Assembly (NCBI GenBank): GCA_030754035.1
Contig: JASMBC010000002.1
Span: forward strand, 95,171-159,170
Length of the DNA stretch: 64,000 nt
Direction of reading: 5' to 3'
Source of the DNA: Arenicellales bacterium
GTDB taxonomy: Bacteria; Pseudomonadota; Gammaproteobacteria; Arenicellales; UBA868
In this document: piece after piece, positions 37,985 to 48,130 of the stretch
Layout: each line of letters starts with the position of its first letter
Position numbering within the stretch: position 1 is the stretch's first letter
Notes under the pieces: generated by a model
Seen by the model: only the letters and a program-made list of their open reading frames with translations
Database searches by the model: none
Told to the model about the DNA's origin: nothing
Made by a program: the position numbers and the translations under genes

Positions 37985-38862
37985 CGATGCCATAGGTGGG
38001 CGGCGCCACGCACACCCGCGCTGTCACCATGCTGATTGCGCCGTATTGGGGTGTCTAATGAGGCATTAAAAACATGGGCGGCAACCCGTTGAGCGCCCTC
38101 GGTATACAGACAGTCGATGTTGGAAAGACCACCCCCGAGAACCACGACATGTGGGTCCAATATGTTGATCACGCTGGCAAGAGCTTTACCGAAGCGTTCA
38201 AGCAGGTTTTCGAGCGCGAGCTGTGCAGTTGCATTCTGGCGTCCAGCGTCGGCAACGATCTCTTGGGGTGATAGAGTTGGGTCGCCGCCGAGGCGCTGGT
38301 AGTCGGCGCTGAAGCCCGGGCCCGAAAGGAAGGTTTCGATGCAACCGTGTTGGCCGCAATAACATAAAGGCCCATTTTGTTCGAGGTAGTTGTGACCCCA
38401 TTCCCCGGCAATGTGCTGCAGTCCGGGCAACAGTTCTCCGTTGACCACAATGCCTCCACCGACCCCTGTTCCCATGATGACCCCAAAGACACTGGCTGCA
38501 TTTTGCCCGGCGCCATCGACCGCTTCAGCAAGCGTAAAACAGTTGGCATCATTCTCAAGTCGCACGGGTCGTGACAGAAGTGTCTCAAGGTCCTGGAGCA
38601 GCGGCTGACCAATGAGACACTGGGTATTCGAGTTTTTTACCCTGCCGGTATTATCCAGTGCACCCGGGGCCGCGACCCCAATTGAGCAACGCGTCTCACT
38701 GCGTGCCTCAAGGTCAGTCACCAGGGAGGCGATATTCTCAAGGATCGCCTGGTAGCCTTGTTGTTGCGGAGTCGGGCGACGTTGTCGTGCGGTTTCTGCG
38801 CCTGTGGCATCGAGGAGAACCCCCTCGGTCTTGGTACCACCTAGGTCGATCCCGATTTCCAT
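37981..38862 (-). CDS. ROK-family sugar kinase (fructokinase/NagK-like)
   Basis: [50 protein letters not shown] Zn/ROK motif. Confidence 0.87.
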   Translation of the reverse strand: MEIGIDLGGTKTEGVLLDATGAETARQRRPTPQQQGYQAILENIASLVTDLEARSETRCSIGVAAPGALDNTGRVKNSNTQCLIGQPLLQDLETLLSRPVRLENDANCFTLAEAVDGAGQNAASVFGVIMGTGVGGGIVVNGELLPGLQHIAGEWGHNYLEQNGPLCYCGQHGCIETFLSGPGFSADYQRLGGDPTLSPQEIVADAGRQNATAQLALENLLERFGKALASVINILDPHVVVLGGGLSNIDCLYTEGAQRVAAHVFNASLDTPIRRNQHGDSAGVRGAAHLWHR

Positions 38863-38900
38863 TCCGCTTGGGGAGGGTGCCGCTGTGGGTGGCTCGCGGA

Positions 38901-39719
38901 TCAGTTATCCCGAGTGAAAGTAATCTGGGCGTAGGCTGAATGGTTGTGGATAGATTCAAAGTTTTCCGCTTCTACCACGTAGCCATTGATACGCTCATCT
39001 TGGTTTAGTTGACCCGCGACATCACGCACCAGGTCTTCAACGAATTTGGGGTTATCGTAGGCCTTCTCAGTCACATATTTTTCGTCTGGCCGCTTCAACA
39101 GGCCGTAGAGTTCGCAGCTGGCTTCTTTCTCAACGATATCGATGATCTCTTCTATCCAGATAAACGCGCTGGCTTTGATACTGATGGTGACATGAGAGCG
39201 CTGGTTATGGGCGCCGTATTCAGAGATTTTTTTGGAGCAGGGGCAAAGACTGGTTACGGGGACGACAACCCGCACCTCGGTTGAAACTGTGTTTCCGGCG
39301 ATTTCACCGATCAGAGTGACCTGGTAATCCATTAAACTCTTTACCCCGGTGATGGGGGCTGTCTTTTCTAAAAAGAAGGGGAACGTCATCTCAATATGGC
39401 CGGTCCCAGCATCCAGGTGTTCGCAGGTCTCCTGTAGCATGGCCCGAAAAGAGCGCACCGAGATTTCACGTTCGTGATTGCTTAGTATCTCCACGAACCG
39501 GGACATATGGGTTCCCTTGAAGTTGTCTGGTAATTCCACATACATATTGAAAGTTGCAACAGTATGTTGCTCGTTGCCGCTACGGTCCTGAATACGCACG
39601 GGGTGACGCACATCCTTGACGCCAACCTTGTCAATAGTCAGGTTGCGGCTATCGGGGCTGTTCTGAATGTCGGCTATATCATCCGCACTCTGGCTGAGCG
39701 CGGTTTCGGCTTTAGGCAT
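38901..39719 (-). CDS. folE2: GTP cyclohydrolase FolE2 (type IB)
   Basis: [53 protein letters not shown]; start at ATG 39719. Confidence 0.92.
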   Translation of the reverse strand: MPKAETALSQSADDIADIQNSPDSRNLTIDKVGVKDVRHPVRIQDRSGNEQHTVATFNMYVELPDNFKGTHMSRFVEILSNHEREISVRSFRAMLQETCEHLDAGTGHIEMTFPFFLEKTAPITGVKSLMDYQVTLIGEIAGNTVSTEVRVVVPVTSLCPCSKKISEYGAHNQRSHVTISIKASAFIWIEEIIDIVEKEASCELYGLLKRPDEKYVTEKAYDNPKFVEDLVRDVAGQLNQDERINGYVVEAENFESIHNHSAYAQITFTRDN

Positions 39720-39754
39720 GAAAGGAGATGGTCTTGGGTTGTGGCTGGGGAAGT

Positions 39755-41626
39755 TTAAGCAGAATGGCGGGAAGCGGCAAGGTTGCCAGGCTTGCGATGA
39801 CGTACCGATCTCACGATACCAGTTGCATCGAGTCCGCATTGGGCAAGCACCTCGGCCGGGTCACCTTGCTCAATATGCTGGTCGGGAAGACCCAGCATCA
39901 ATAGGGCGCTAGCCCGTTCATATTGAGCAAGGGTTTCTGCAACACCTGCGCCTGCCCCACCGCGAATACTGTTCTCCTCCACGGTGACCAGAAGCTCGTG
40001 TGTGTCGGCCAACTGCTTTATCATCTCGGTGTCGAGCGGCTTGACACTACGCATGTTGACCACAGTAGCATCAAGGTCTTCTCCAGCTTCAAGGGCTGGC
40101 GCCAGTGTCGACCCAAAAGCCAGCAGTGCTACCTCCCGTCCTTCACGGCGCAACTGGGCTTTGCCGATTGGCACTTGGGTCATCTGCTGATTTTCTGCAA
40201 CACCTGGTCCAGATCCGCGCGGGTAACGCACCGCTGTGGGGCCCGGATGCAAAAAAGCTGTGTACAACATATTCCGACACTCCGCTTCATCAGCTGGCGC
40301 GAATACCGTCATCCCTGGAACGCAACGCAGGAAACTAAGGTCAAATGTACCCTGATGGGTAGGGCCATCGGCACCGACAATGCCGGCGCGGTCAATGGCA
40401 AATGTCACATCCAGACCCTGCACGCTGATATCGTGAATCAACTGATCATAGGCGCGTTGCAGGAAGGTGGAATAGATGGCGACCACAGGCTTGAGCCCCT
40501 CGCAGGCGGTGCCAGCGGCAAAAGTCAGCGCGTGCTGTTCCGCAATACCGACATCGAAGTAGCGTTTGGGGTAATTCTCGGCAAAGCGGGTCAGTCCAGA
40601 GCCCTCGCGCATCGCCGGAGTAATGCCAACCAGTCGTTTATCGGCGCCAGCCATGTCGCATAGCCAGTCGCCGAACACCTGGGTATAGGTTCGCTTGCTG
40701 GACTTTTTCTCGACTTTACCTGTGCTCGGGTCGAAGGGTCCGATACCGTGGAATGCTACCGGCTCGCCTTCGGCGGGTTTGAAGCCTTTGCCTTTTTGGG
40801 TCGCAATATGCAAAAAGCGCGGTCCTTCCATCGCTTTCATGTTTCTCAAAGTTGAGATCAGCGTGGGCATGTCGTGTCCGTTGATTGGGCCGATATAGTT
40901 AAAGCCAAGTTCTTCAAACAACGTGCTGGGCATGACCATGCCTTTGAGGTGTTCCTCCCAGCGCCGCGCGAAGGCCTGCACTGGTGGCGCAGTGCCCAGA
41001 ACAGTTTTGCTGCCCTCTCTAACGGTGGTGTAAGCCCGGCCTGAGAGAATACGTGCAAGATAGTTGGACATGGCGCCGACGTTGCGCGAAATGGACATCT
41101 CGTTATCGTTAAGGATTACCAAAAGATTGGCATCCATGTCTCCAGCGTTATACAACGCTTCCATGGCTTGACCCGCAGTGAGCGCGCCGTCGCCGATGAT
41201 GGCGGTCACCTGTCGTGGCACATCGTCTAGTTGGGCAGCAACCGCCATGCCCAGTGCAGCACTGATTGAGGTGCTGGAATGGCCAGCGCCAAAGGTATCG
41301 TATTCACTCTCGGTGCGTTTCAAAAATCCCGAGAGCCCGCCGGCCTTGCGGATAGTGGACATTTGCCGGCGCCGGCCAGTGAGGATTTTATGGGGGTAGG
41401 CCTGGTGGCCGATATCCCACACCAGCCGATCATTAGGGGTATCGAAGACGTAGTGCAGCGCAATCGTCAGTTCCACCGTTCCAAGGCCCGGCGCGAGATG
41501 CCCACCGGTGGTTGCGGTCACCTCGATCAGGAACCGACGCAACTCCTCTGCAAGCCCAACCAGCTCGTGCTCGTCCAGCTGACGCAAATCTGCAGGTGAG
41601 TCAATGGTATCAAGAAGAGGCGGCAT
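39755..41626 (-). CDS. dxs: 1-deoxy-D-xylulose-5-phosphate synthase
   Basis: [61 protein letters not shown]. Confidence 0.95.
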   Translation of the reverse strand: MPPLLDTIDSPADLRQLDEHELVGLAEELRRFLIEVTATTGGHLAPGLGTVELTIALHYVFDTPNDRLVWDIGHQAYPHKILTGRRRQMSTIRKAGGLSGFLKRTESEYDTFGAGHSSTSISAALGMAVAAQLDDVPRQVTAIIGDGALTAGQAMEALYNAGDMDANLLVILNDNEMSISRNVGAMSNYLARILSGRAYTTVREGSKTVLGTAPPVQAFARRWEEHLKGMVMPSTLFEELGFNYIGPINGHDMPTLISTLRNMKAMEGPRFLHIATQKGKGFKPAEGEPVAFHGIGPFDPSTGKVEKKSSKRTYTQVFGDWLCDMAGADKRLVGITPAMREGSGLTRFAENYPKRYFDVGIAEQHALTFAAGTACEGLKPVVAIYSTFLQRAYDQLIHDISVQGLDVTFAIDRAGIVGADGPTHQGTFDLSFLRCVPGMTVFAPADEAECRNMLYTAFLHPGPTAVRYPRGSGPGVAENQQMTQVPIGKAQLRREGREVALLAFGSTLAPALEAGEDLDATVVNMRSVKPLDTEMIKQLADTHELLVTVEENSIRGGAGAGVAETLAQYERASALLMLGLPDQHIEQGDPAEVLAQCGLDATGIVRSVRHRKPGNLAASRHSA

Positions 41627-41714
41627 AAACGGGGGTTGTCAACGCTAAATGAATAATGGACTGGCCTGGAGGAATCTGAGGCCTAATGGATTGATCATAC
41701 CGTGTTGGCGGCAG

Positions 41715-42614
41715 TTAGTGGGATCGTTCAATAGTAAACTGGGCCAAAGCGATCAGCAGCGTACTGTTAAAAGCGGCATGATCAAGCGCCGCGATTGCCT
41801 CATCACCCAGTGCCTGGGCATAGTGTCGTGATGATGATTCACCCAGCGCGCTGAGGAAGGTGGGTTTCCCTTTTTGACGGTCAGCGCCAGCGAGTTTGCC
41901 AAGAGTCACGGTATCGGCCGTGCCATCGAGGATATCGTCTACTACCTGAAATGCGAGGCCGAGTGGTCGGGCGTAGCCTGTAAGTTGTTGCAGCACAACG
42001 GGATCAGCGGTTGCGGTGAGCGCCCCCAGTTGCACGGCTGCCTCAATTAGGGCCCCTGTTTTTTTACGATGCATATTGGCGAGAGTGTCGACCGGGGGAT
42101 CGCAGGCAACCAGGTCGAGGTCAATCGCCTGACCACCCGCCAGCCCTAGCGAACCGGCAGCGTGTGTCAGGATCTGCACCATCTGCAGTTGACGAGCCGG
42201 TGGCAGGCCTGTCGCGGAGTAGGTGCACAGCGTCTCGAAAGCAAGGGTCTGTAATGCATCGCCAGCTAAAATGGCAGTCGCTTCATCAAAAGCCCGGTGG
42301 CAGGACGGTTTACCCCGGCGCAAATCATCATCATCCATCGCTGGCAGATCGTCATGGATTAAAGAGAAAGCATGTATCAGTTCTACCGCACACGCAGGTA
42401 TGTCCAGAGCTCTTTCATCAGTCCCGAGAGCCCTGCCACTGGCATACACCAAAGCCGCTCGGTATCGCTTACCCGCGCCGATGCTGGCATAGCGCATAGC
42501 CTGGTGAAGCTCGCAAGGCTCGCAGTCCGATGCCGGTAACAGGTTTTCCAGGCGCTGATCAACTTGCTCCCGCCACTGTGTCCAAAGGGGGGCAAGCAGT
42601 TGATTGTTTGTCAC
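41715..42614 (-). CDS. ispA: Polyprenyl (farnesyl/geranyl) diphosphate synthase
   Basis: SLIHDDLPAMDDDDLRRGKPSCH first Asp-rich motif, FQVVDDILDGTAD second; between xseB and dxs. Confidence 0.93.
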   Translation of the reverse strand: MTNNQLLAPLWTQWREQVDQRLENLLPASDCEPCELHQAMRYASIGAGKRYRAALVYASGRALGTDERALDIPACAVELIHAFSLIHDDLPAMDDDDLRRGKPSCHRAFDEATAILAGDALQTLAFETLCTYSATGLPPARQLQMVQILTHAAGSLGLAGGQAIDLDLVACDPPVDTLANMHRKKTGALIEAAVQLGALTATADPVVLQQLTGYARPLGLAFQVVDDILDGTADTVTLGKLAGADRQKGKPTFLSALGESSSRHYAQALGDEAIAALDHAAFNSTLLIALAQFTIERSH

Positions 42615-42856
42615 GCTTCGTCCGGGTCGAAGGGGGTGCTTTGCAGTTCCCCCTCTTTTTCAAGTAATTGCTGCACTCGGACCTCAGCTGCCTGCAGGCT
42701 GTCGCGACAATCGCGGACCAAGCTCATTCCGTCCTCAAAGTCCTTCAGCGATGCTTCCAGAGATTGCTCTCCGCTTTCCATTCTCTCAACAATCGTTTCC
42801 AGTTCTTTGAGGGATTTTTCAAACTCCCCGACGCGGGAACGGGATTTTTTGGCCAT
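42611..42856 (-). CDS. xseB: Exodeoxyribonuclease VII small subunit
   Basis: FEKSLKELETIVERMESGEQSLEASLKDFEDGMSLV; 4-nt overlap with ispA. Confidence 0.93.
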   Translation of the reverse strand: MAKKSRSRVGEFEKSLKELETIVERMESGEQSLEASLKDFEDGMSLVRDCRDSLQAAEVRVQQLLEKEGELQSTPFDPDEA

Positions 42857-43203
42857 GAAATTGTCTCTGTCGTGGGTGCGGTTAGCCGCCCCGGGTGGGG
42901 CAGCACTCGATGTTCAGGGATTCTATCCCAGCGTCGGAGTAATCAACAATCGCGCCCACTGGAGATATCGGCCGGGATCAGATTTGGTGCTGGAGAGAAG
43001 GGGCAATGGCTTTGTTGGTCGGGCCTTCTGTCAAGAACTCGTAACAGTGGCTTAAGCGTGTCTCAGTGATTGACAACGGTTGTCCGTGGCGCAAATACTG
43101 AGCCAGAGGATTAAGAAAATCTGGGCTGACAGCCGGATGGCTTTAGTTCTTCGTGTATGATTCGCATCGATTCGATTCCCTGGTACCTGCAAACCTGTAA
43201 TTG

Positions 43204-45096
43204 ATGGTTGAAAGTTACGACGCCTCAGCAATCGAAGTCCTTACCGGGCTTCAACCGGTCCGCAAACGTCCGGGTATGTACACCCAGACTGATCGGCCTA
43301 ATCACCTTGTCCAAGAGGTGGTGGACAACAGTGTCGATGAGGCTATCACCGGGTATGCGCATCGGATTGAAGTGATTCTGTATAAGGATGCTTCAGTCAG
43401 CGTCAGTGATGATGGACGCGGCATGCCCGTTGATCGTCACAAGGGCGAAAGAGTAAGCGGCGTCGAGGTCATTCTCACGCGATTGCATGCCGGTGGAAAA
43501 TTTTCGGATAAATCCTACGCTTATTCCGGGGGTTTACATGGAGTAGGTGTCTCGGTGGTTAACGCGCTGTCCTCGAAACTCGAGGTCAGCGTCAAACGCG
43601 GTGGCCAGCAACACCGAATGCAGTTTCGTGATGGCATGCCAACAGCGCCACTCAAAGCCGTCGCTAAGGTTGGGGTACGTAATACCGGCACCACGGTACG
43701 CTTTTGGCCGGATCCCCAGTTTTTTGATTCTCCCACAGTTTCAATATCCCGACTGAAACGGTTGCTCAAGGCGAAGGCGGTTCTGTGCCCTGGACTGAGG
43801 ATCGATTTTCGCGATGAGCAGAATCGCAAAAATAACGAAACTTGGGAGTACGAAGACGGTTTGCCCGATTATCTGTTAGGAGAAATTGGGGTAGGTGAAC
43901 TGGTACCTGATCCGCCGTTCGTCGGTCACATTGCGGCAAAAGAGCAGCAGGTACATTGGGCGGTTACCTGGCTCGAGGACGGCGGTGAAGGCATCGGCGA
44001 AAGTTACGTCAACTTGATTCCGACAACACAGGGCGGCAGTCACGTCAGTGGTTTTCGCAGTGGCTTGACTGATGCAGTGCGAGAGTTCTGCGATTACCGG
44101 GCACTGTTGCCGCGGGGTGTCAAGTTGGCGCCGGAGGACGTCTGGCAATACTGCGCTTTTGTTCTTTCGCTACGGATGAAAGAGCCCCAGTTCACCGGGC
44201 AGGCCAAAGATCGCTTGTCGTCACGAGACGCCGGGACCTTTACCAGTGGTGCAGCTAAAGATGCGTTCAGTCTGTGGCTCAATCAACACGCGGACCAAGG
44301 TGAACGTATCGCCCGTCTTGCCATTGACAGTGCGCAGTCGCGGCTTAAGTCTGCTCGTCAGGTCGAGCGCAAGAAAGTGGCCACAGGCCCGACTCTGCCG
44401 GGCAAACTGGCCGATTGCACTAGCCAGGACACTAAATACACCGAACTCTTCCTGGTAGAAGGCGACTCTGCGGGTGGTTCAGCCAAGCAGGCGCGTGACA
44501 AGAACTTCCAGGCCATCCTGCCGTTGCGCGGTAAGATTCTGAACACCTGGGAGGTCGATCCGACAGAGGTTCTTGGGTCGCAGTCAGTACACGATGTTGC
44601 CGTGGCTTTGGGGGTCGATCCTGGCGCATCGGACTGCTCAGGGTTGCGTTACGGGCGGGTTTGCATACTCGCCGATGCTGATTCTGACGGCGCCCATATC
44701 GCGACCTTGCTTTGCGCTCTTTTCGTGCGCCACTTTCGCCCTTTGGTGAGTGCTGGGCGGGTCTGTGTCTCTTTGCCACCGCTTTATCGGATCGATGTCG
44801 GCAAGCATGTTTTTTATGCGGTCGACGATGCAGAGAAGGAGGCTGTGCTGGAAAGTATCCGCAAGGAAAAGCTGCGCGGATCGGTCAATGTTCAGCGCTT
44901 CAAAGGCCTGGGCGAAATGAATCCCTCGCAACTTCGAGAGACCACCATGGACCCTGCATCACGGCGCCTGATTGAACTGACTCTGGACAGCGGCCACAGG
45001 ACTGACAACATGCTGGATTTGCTGCTGGCGCGAAAGCGGGCTTCGGATCGTAAGGCCTGGCTGGGCAAGATTGGAGACCGGGCCGAGGTTGCATAA
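43204..45096 (+). CDS. parE: DNA topoisomerase IV subunit B
   Basis: GLQPVRKRPGMYTQTDRPNHLVQEVVDNSVDEA, LFLVEGDSAGGSAKQARDKNFQAILPLRGKILN. Confidence 0.93.
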   Translation: MVESYDASAIEVLTGLQPVRKRPGMYTQTDRPNHLVQEVVDNSVDEAITGYAHRIEVILYKDASVSVSDDGRGMPVDRHKGERVSGVEVILTRLHAGGKFSDKSYAYSGGLHGVGVSVVNALSSKLEVSVKRGGQQHRMQFRDGMPTAPLKAVAKVGVRNTGTTVRFWPDPQFFDSPTVSISRLKRLLKAKAVLCPGLRIDFRDEQNRKNNETWEYEDGLPDYLLGEIGVGELVPDPPFVGHIAAKEQQVHWAVTWLEDGGEGIGESYVNLIPTTQGGSHVSGFRSGLTDAVREFCDYRALLPRGVKLAPEDVWQYCAFVLSLRMKEPQFTGQAKDRLSSRDAGTFTSGAAKDAFSLWLNQHADQGERIARLAIDSAQSRLKSARQVERKKVATGPTLPGKLADCTSQDTKYTELFLVEGDSAGGSAKQARDKNFQAILPLRGKILNTWEVDPTEVLGSQSVHDVAVALGVDPGASDCSGLRYGRVCILADADSDGAHIATLLCALFVRHFRPLVSAGRVCVSLPPLYRIDVGKHVFYAVDDAEKEAVLESIRKEKLRGSVNVQRFKGLGEMNPSQLRETTMDPASRRLIELTLDSGHRTDNMLDLLLARKRASDRKAWLGKIGDRAEVA

Positions 45097-45136
45097 GCGA
45101 TATCCGGCGCCTCTGCGAGCCGTGGTGCTTTTCGCC

Positions 45137-45739
45137 TCAGGGGCTGTCCGCGGGCGGTTGATTCCAGAACGGAGCGCTTCGTGGGTCAGTAATGGTGCAG
45201 GTTTCCTGTCGGTAAGGTGAAAAACCCGCGCGTTGGTAGACAATAATGGCCTTGGGGTGATCCAGGTTGCAAGTATTCACTATTAACCGAGAGGGGCCGC
45301 TTGCCCAGGCAGTCTCGACTGCCCATCCCAGCAGCCAGGGTCCAAGGCCCATGCCAGTTTTCTCAGGAAACAGGCCGAAGTAGGCGAGTTCAACCTCGTC
45401 ACTGACACGGTAGTCCAGTTCCACATAGCCTGCCGGTACTCCGGATCGGTAAAGGACATAGACGTGTACTTTGCTGTCATTGAGAATTGCGGCCAATGCG
45501 TCATCTGCCAGTGCTCGGCGTTCGTACCAGAGCCACGGCTCACCGACATGGTTGTAAAGGAACCGGTAGAACGCTACCGTGGGCTCGCGCGCACGCAATA
45601 TGGTCAGGTCATCCGCTCGCGATCGGCGTAACGAACTGGTTGGTGGGCGGGTCATCTGCAGATAGGTGACGGTGACTTGCAGCGTACCGTCGGGATGCGG
45701 CTGCGGAATCGTGGCAAACGGCGGCTGAGGTGAATTCAA
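45137..45739 (-). CDS. GNAT-family N-acetyltransferase
   Basis: VELAYFGLFPEKTGMGLGPWLLGWAVETAW acetyl-CoA-binding region. Confidence 0.78.
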   Translation of the reverse strand: MNSPQPPFATIPQPHPDGTLQVTVTYLQMTRPPTSSLRRSRADDLTILRAREPTVAFYRFLYNHVGEPWLWYERRALADDALAAILNDSKVHVYVLYRSGVPAGYVELDYRVSDEVELAYFGLFPEKTGMGLGPWLLGWAVETAWASGPSRLIVNTCNLDHPKAIIVYQRAGFSPYRQETCTITDPRSAPFWNQPPADSP

Positions 45740-45753
45740 GGGTGTACTCGTAC

Positions 45754-46947
45754 TCAGGCGCTGTCGGCCGAATTGCCTGTGGTTGAATCGTCTTTCGGGT
45801 GTGTATTTCGGTCTACCAGTACCGCCAGCCCCCCCAGCAAAGACCAGGCGGCGACGTGCACCCGGTGCAGTACCGACAAAGCGACGCCGCGCGTACGCAT
45901 CACCTGTTCTGCGTCGGGAATCCCAGGCAGTGTGGCCGCACCAAACTTGCCGATCAATGCCCCGTAGGCGGCTTCACCGATGCCCCAACCCGCCGGGGCA
46001 ATGGGGATACCCTGGATAACCGATGCTACTGGGACAATGAAGAACAGATCTGTCAGCGACATTCCGACTCCCAAGGCCTGGCTCATACAGTAGTAACTGC
46101 CAACAAACAGGGTATAGATAGCGGGGCTGGCCAAAATCCACCCTCCAATCCCAACAAGGTGGCCGCGGTAGTGCAGCACTGCCTGGTCAAGTTCGGTAAT
46201 AATCCCGCCGACCCGTTGCGGTAGTCGGGACACCAGCACGTCAAAGCGCAGTAGCGCCCGTAAACCAGGACTGATCAACAGCAAACAAAAGCACAAGGTG
46301 CCAAGGCCGGTCAGCCACATTGTGCTGGCAAAGACGGGAAAGCGGTCCATCGCGAGCAGGCTCGCCAGGCTGCCCACAAAAAGTAGTGACAATACGCCAA
46401 GGATTCGGTCAACCACAATCGACACTACTGCCCGGACCTTATCCGCCGAGCAGCGCCGCACAATATAGACGGCCTTGATCACGTCACCGCCGGTTGCCCC
46501 GGGCAGGACGTTGCTGAAAAAAAGCCCAATCCAGCCGAATTGCTGGGCTTCCAGAAAGCGTACACCGAGGCCATTGGCTCGCATCAGGAACCACCAGCGT
46601 GAGTTAATGATGACCACAAAGACGAAGAACAGTGCCGCGCCAGCGGCGAAAAGCGCAAGGTCGAGATTACGCAGATAGGTAAGAAAACCCGGCGAAACGG
46701 TAATGGTGGTGCCGTCATCCTGGCGGCCTTTTTGCAAATTTATTGAGGTGGTTGACCCCTGTGTCTGGAAACGCACTACCTCGTTATCCCAGGGCCCGAG
46801 AATCTGCCCGCGAGCGCTTTGTAGTATTGCTTCATTGTTCCCCAGGTGGGTATAACCGTCTACCCAGTTGATGTTATAAAAAATAACACCGAACAAAAGA
46901 ATCACCAGCAGAATCTTGGCGAGAGTGAACAGACGTTTATTTTTCAT
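45754..46947 (-). CDS. Flippase-like / lysylphosphatidylglycerol synthase TM-domain (UPF0104-type) membrane protein
   Basis: SRWWFLMRANGLGVRFLEAQQFGWIGLFFSNVLPGATGGDVIKAVYIVRRC; multi-TM. Confidence 0.78.
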   Translation of the reverse strand: MKNKRLFTLAKILLVILLFGVIFYNINWVDGYTHLGNNEAILQSARGQILGPWDNEVVRFQTQGSTTSINLQKGRQDDGTTITVSPGFLTYLRNLDLALFAAGAALFFVFVVIINSRWWFLMRANGLGVRFLEAQQFGWIGLFFSNVLPGATGGDVIKAVYIVRRCSADKVRAVVSIVVDRILGVLSLLFVGSLASLLAMDRFPVFASTMWLTGLGTLCFCLLLISPGLRALLRFDVLVSRLPQRVGGIITELDQAVLHYRGHLVGIGGWILASPAIYTLFVGSYYCMSQALGVGMSLTDLFFIVPVASVIQGIPIAPAGWGIGEAAYGALIGKFGAATLPGIPDAEQVMRTRGVALSVLHRVHVAAWSLLGGLAVLVDRNTHPKDDSTTGNSADSA

Positions 46948-47314
46948 AAGCCAGGTAAGTTGACGGGTCAGGTGCGCGCTGTCGTTGGCCAGTAAGCATC
47001 AGAGGCTTGAAGCTCAGCAGGGCGTATATTATCAATCGGTGATGATGCGATCCTGAGCCAGGTTGATCTGCCACTGCTTGGGGTATTTTCACCAATGATG
47101 GTTCGATATGCTCCGAATTTGAAATTAACACTGTGCCTATTGGGAATTGAGAAGGCTAGGTCGGCAAAATTTGATTTGCGGTAGTCGCCGTTATCCAATA
47201 AATTCGGTGCCTTAGGTTGCAAGTTTTTGAAATTCAGGCCCGCGCGGTTCCTGGAGCGAACTACGTAATACACAGCATCGGTTAATCAGAACGGGGATTG
47301 TAAGGGAATTCGGT

Positions 47315-47794
47315 ATGCATAAAGCGCTGGTCATGGAAGTAGATGCTTGCACGGGCTGCCATCAGTGCGAAATGATGTGCTCCTACGGCAAGGTGGGTGC
47401 ATTCAACCCCGCCAAGTCGGTAATGGATATCACCATCTTCGATGGTGGCGTGGTAAATGTTCCCTCGACCTGTACCCAGTGTGAAGAAGCGTGGTGTATG
47501 GTGGTTTGCCCGGTGCAGGCCATCACTCTAAACTCGGTCACCGGCGCTAAAGAGGTGTCAGCTGAGGCCTGTGTGGGCTGCAAGGTTTGTACGATTGCCT
47601 GTCCGTTTGGCGCTATTAACTACGACCCGGATACCGGGGTCGTTGCTAAGTGTGATCTGTGTGGCGGTGAGCCTATGTGCGTTGAGGCCTGCCCGACAAC
47701 GGCGCTGGCTTTTGTGTCGCAGGATAGCACCGGGTACCAGCGGATGCTTCAGCATGCCGCGACAGCCGCGGGTCTTGACAGTACGAAAATGTGA
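47315..47794 (+). CDS. Polyferredoxin subunit associated with AOR (AorA-like)
   Basis: CTGCHQCEMMC, CTQCEEAWCMVVCP, CVGCKVCTIACP, CDLCGGEPMCVEACP: four 4Fe-4S motifs; upstream of AOR gene. Confidence 0.82.
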   Translation: MHKALVMEVDACTGCHQCEMMCSYGKVGAFNPAKSVMDITIFDGGVVNVPSTCTQCEEAWCMVVCPVQAITLNSVTGAKEVSAEACVGCKVCTIACPFGAINYDPDTGVVAKCDLCGGEPMCVEACPTTALAFVSQDSTGYQRMLQHAATAAGLDSTKM

Positions 47795-48130
47795 CTGGCC
47801 GATAACCATGAGTAGCCTGGCTGACTAACGCTCGCCATAGGCTAGCGCAAGAGAACAAGACTTTTGGACGTGAATCAGTTAAGTTAGTACTATATCCAGG
47901 TACAAGACCTCGAGCAGTTTTGCGGTGGCCGCTCCATTCGTTTTGATTCTCGCTTTGGGCCAGGTTTGGCGCCAGTGCGTTGTTAAAATGAGTCAATTGA
48001 GGCATTCATCACCAGGGCCGCCGCTGGCGAGATTTCGAAACATGCATCAAAGTACATCAACGAGTAAAAGGCAGTATCGATAATTAACCAATAGAACAGT
48101 TACCAGTAATAAGCAAAGGAGGGTATCAAG

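Noticed and set aside
39923-40663. 246-aa plus-strand ORF
   Set aside because: Antisense to dxs; shadow ORF.
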